The position numbers were made by a program, and so were the translations under genes. Below the pieces are notes generated by a model. That model worked only from the letters and a program-made list of their open reading frames with translations, had not been told where the DNA came from and did not search any database. From Polynucleobacter sp. (GTDB lineage Bacteria; Pseudomonadota; Gammaproteobacteria; Burkholderiales; Burkholderiaceae), in contig JALRHB010000067.1 in the NCBI GenBank assembly GCA_023253245.1, positions 1 to 7,216 on the forward strand: 7,216 nucleotides of DNA, given 5' to 3'. This document shows, piece by piece, positions 5,893 to 7,216 of the stretch (position 1 is its first letter; the number at the start of each line of letters is the position of its first letter).

Positions 5893-6486
5893 TTATTTCT
5901 TGCTTGGGATAGTAAAGCCGGCTTCCCGAAGCATTCCACTTAATGCAATTAAAGGTAAGCCAATTAAGGCAGTGGGATCATCGCTTTTGATTGCCTCTAG
6001 TAATGAGATGCCCAAGCCTTCCGATTTAGCGCTGCCTGCACAGTCATATGGCTCTTCAGTTAGCAGGTAGTTCTCCAAAATATCGTCTGATAATGTTCGA
6101 AAGCTAACTTCAGTTGGAATGCTCAAAGTGCTAGCCTGATCTCCATGCATCAAGCAAAGCGCAGTATGAAAAGTGACGGTAGCTCCTCGCATCAATTGGA
6201 GTTGCGCTAGAGCGCGCTCAAAATTTCCCGGTTTACCAATCGCTGCCCCATTGAGGTCGGCCACTTGATCAGAGCCAATGACCCATGCATCTGGATGATC
6301 TTGGGCAACAGCAGCGGCTTTTGCCTTGGCAAGTCGCAACGCTAAAGTGATCGAATTTTCTCCAGCTAGAGGGGTCTCATCCACCTTGGGGGCTAGGATC
6401 TCAAAAGGAATACGCAGGCGCTCTAAGAGTTCTTTGCGGTAGATTGATGTTGATGCCAAGATTAGTTTTTTTACGGAATTGCCCAT
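5893..6486 (-). CDS. maf: Maf-family nucleoside triphosphate pyrophosphatase, YceF type
   Basis: A house-cleaning enzyme that hydrolyses non-canonical nucleotides to monophosphates. The 197-residue protein begins KLILASTSIYRKELL, the Maf signature SxxRxxLL, followed by VDE (35-37), GSDQVA (71-76) with likely catalytic D73, and GKPG (84-87). The SDQ signature, rather than the AADT found in YhdE-type dTTP/UTP pyrophosphatases, points to the YceF branch, described as acting on 7-methyl-GTP. Context agrees: E. coli yceF is likewise divergent from yceD-rpmF. EGLGISLLEAIKSDDPTALIGLPL near the C-terminus is also typical. The start at 6486 has an in-frame TAA six bases upstream (6492-6490), so it cannot be extended. 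The Shine-Dalgarno sequence is poor (AGAG abuts the ATG). The methyltransferase gene follows after 22 nt. Confidence 0.93.
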   Translation of the reverse strand: MGNSVKKLILASTSIYRKELLERLRIPFEILAPKVDETPLAGENSITLALRLAKAKAAAVAQDHPDAWVIGSDQVADLNGAAIGKPGNFERALAQLQLMRGATVTFHTALCLMHGDQASTLSIPTEVSFRTLSDDILENYLLTEEPYDCAGSAKSEGLGISLLEAIKSDDPTALIGLPLIALSGMLREAGFTIPSKK

Positions 6487-6515
6487 CTCTTATTGCGCTT
6501 TCGCTCTTGCCTTCA

Positions 6516-6544
6516 TTTAGACTGATGTCATGAATCGTAATCAA
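6516..6544 (-). promoter_or_regulatory. Candidate promoter of maf
   Basis: Read leftward, TTGATT (6544-6539) and TCTAAA (6521-6516) are separated by 17 nt, each matching the sigma-70 consensus at four of six positions. Transcription would start near 6509, giving a maf leader of about 22 nt. The -35 box lies inside the first codons of the divergent yceD gene, so the two transcription units share this 43-bp space. Moderate evidence only. Confidence 0.35.
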
Positions 6545-7111
6545 GTTTTACCTCAAGTTGAACTATCCGCTAATCCAAGTGCATTGCACAAGGTGGATTT
6601 TTGTGCCCCTCAGTCCTACGTAGGTAAGGGATTTTTAGCAATTACAGATCTCCCTAGGTTGGCGCAGGAAACCTCTCGGGTCGAGGCAGGAGATGGCTTT
6701 GAATGGGGGGTAGAGACGTATTTTGTCGATTCTCCAGGCTCCAATCCCCATCAGATCCTCCAATTGCGCCTTAAGGGTCGTATTCACATGATTTGTCAGC
6801 GTTGTTTGCAAGATTGCCCAGTTGACTTATCGCGGGAGTGTCAATTTGTCATGGTCGCCAATGAAGCTCTGGCCGATGCATATCCAATTGAGGATGACGA
6901 ACTAGAGCCAATCGTTGCCAGTCAGCACTTTGATCTCCTGGGGCTAATTGAAGACGAGATTTTGCTCTCCCTGCCTTTAATTCCAAAGCACTCCGAGGGT
7001 GCTTGTAAAGCATATGCCGCCTCCTTTGGAGAGGCTGGAGCAGGGGTTGACGGAATAGAAAAACCTGAAAATCCCTTTAACATATTGAAAAATATGAAGA
7101 AAAGTTCGTAA
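6530..7111 (+). CDS. yceD: YceD / DUF177 family protein (23S rRNA accumulation factor family)
   Basis: A 193-residue acidic, soluble protein of the YceD/DUF177 family, which nearly always precedes rpmF. Homologues in E. coli and plants have been linked to 23S rRNA accumulation; the mechanism is unclear. Visible features: LRLKGRIHMICQRCLQDC (79-96), with the family's C-x2-C pair C89/C92 plus C96; the acidic stretch EDDELEP (121-127); and FDLLGLIEDEILLSLPLIPKH (134-154), followed by C159, the usual C-terminal signature. The cysteines could bind metal, but this is not shown. The tail (NPFNILKNMK) resembles relatives ending in PFAVLKGLK. No Shine-Dalgarno sequence precedes the ATG, and only 43 bp separate it from divergent maf, so a leaderless or very short-leader mRNA is possible. 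The start fits family length; the next in-frame ATG is far downstream. Confidence 0.92.
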   Translation: MNRNQVLPQVELSANPSALHKVDFCAPQSYVGKGFLAITDLPRLAQETSRVEAGDGFEWGVETYFVDSPGSNPHQILQLRLKGRIHMICQRCLQDCPVDLSRECQFVMVANEALADAYPIEDDELEPIVASQHFDLLGLIEDEILLSLPLIPKHSEGACKAYAASFGEAGAGVDGIEKPENPFNILKNMKKSS

Positions 7112-7116
7112 GTGTG

Positions 7117-7164
7117 GCTTGATTGCATGGCCTATCGGCAAGGTAAATCAACAACAAATCAAGC
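7117..7164. repeat. AATCAA boxes and an 8-bp inverted repeat upstream of rpmF
   Basis: GCTTGATT (7117-7124) is exactly inverted as AATCAAGC (7157-7164). AAATCAA also occurs twice in direct orientation, at 7145-7151 and 7156-7162, an 11-bp offset or about one helical turn. The group ends about 18 bp before the rpmF -10 element, where an activator or repressor would sit. The pattern is read directly. A regulatory role is inference, and AT-rich 6-7-mers recur by chance. Confidence 0.3.
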
Positions 7165-7181
7165 AGTTAGCGCCTTTTCCA

Positions 7182-7190
7182 TGTTAGAAT
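7182..7190 (+). promoter_or_regulatory. Extended -10 promoter for rpmF
   Basis: TGTTAGAAT contains TAGAAT (five of six with TATAAT) preceded by TGn, the extended -10 motif that can work without a good -35; no clear -35 is seen at 16-18 nt. The predicted start near 7197 would give a leader of about 17 nt, ending in the AGGAG ribosome-binding site at 7203-7207. A separate promoter inside the yceD-rpmF cluster fits the high demand for ribosomal protein mRNA. Confidence 0.5.
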
Positions 7191-7213
7191 GTCGGCTTGC
7201 TTAGGAGTTCATT

Positions 7214-7216
7214 ATG
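7214..7216 (+). CDS. rpmF: Start codon of the next gene, probably rpmF (ribosomal protein L32), cut by the window edge
   Basis: Only the ATG is inside the window. It is preceded by a strong Shine-Dalgarno sequence AGGAG (7203-7207) at 6-nt spacing and by an extended -10 promoter. Identification as rpmF comes only from the near-universal yceD-rpmF order in proteobacteria, where plsX and fab genes often follow. No coding sequence is available to confirm it. Confidence 0.55.

Noticed and set aside
6490..6516. Eight-codon leader ORF (MKARAKAQ) ending 3 nt before maf
   Set aside because: Its ATG lies within the predicted maf -10 box, so it would not be transcribed from that promoter, and it has no Shine-Dalgarno sequence.
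6922..7128. Minus-strand 68-codon frame opposite the end of yceD
   Set aside because: It is antisense to the conserved YceD C-terminal signature and has no features of its own.

Overview
The window looks like chromosomal core sequence from a betaproteobacterium of the Burkholderiaceae, most likely Polynucleobacter or a close relative. This rests on the gene order (RNase E, RluC-type pseudouridine synthase, HAD phosphatase, S49 peptidase, RsmI-like methyltransferase, Maf, YceD, then a probable rpmF), on protein sequences that read as Burkholderiales, and on a moderate GC content. The genus is inference from memory. No phage, IS, CRISPR, tRNA or rRNA signal was seen.

Layout. (1) Bases 1-1931, minus strand: N-terminal 643 residues of RNase E, running off the left edge. 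(2) Bases 1932-2396: a 465-bp divergent gap, the least ordinary part of the window. On the minus strand it has a perfect TATAAT followed by a leader of about 375 nt that can fold into about ten helices, ending in a hairpin that holds the rne Shine-Dalgarno sequence. On the plus strand, a hairpin and a direct repeat lie just before rluC. (3) Bases 2397-5064, plus strand: a compact rluC - HAD phosphatase - sppA operon (8-nt overlap, then a 6-nt gap), closed by a hairpin terminator inside the 3' end of the converging gene. (4) Bases 5097-6486, minus strand: maf followed by a divergent RsmI-family methyltransferase. (5) Bases 6530-7216, plus strand: yceD, then a short gap with an extended -10 promoter and a good ribosome-binding site for the gene starting at 7214, probably rpmF (L32).

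Functional theme. Most genes concern RNA and ribosomes: RNase E matures and decays RNA, RluC modifies 23S rRNA, the RsmI-like protein is a possible RNA methyltransferase, YceD proteins are linked to 23S rRNA, and L32 is ribosomal. Maf (nucleotide pyrophosphatase), the HAD phosphatase and SppA are housekeeping enzymes. The best candidate for something little described is the rne leader. RNase E autoregulates through a long structured leader in E. coli, and this one has comparable length, but I cannot match it to a named Rfam family by eye.
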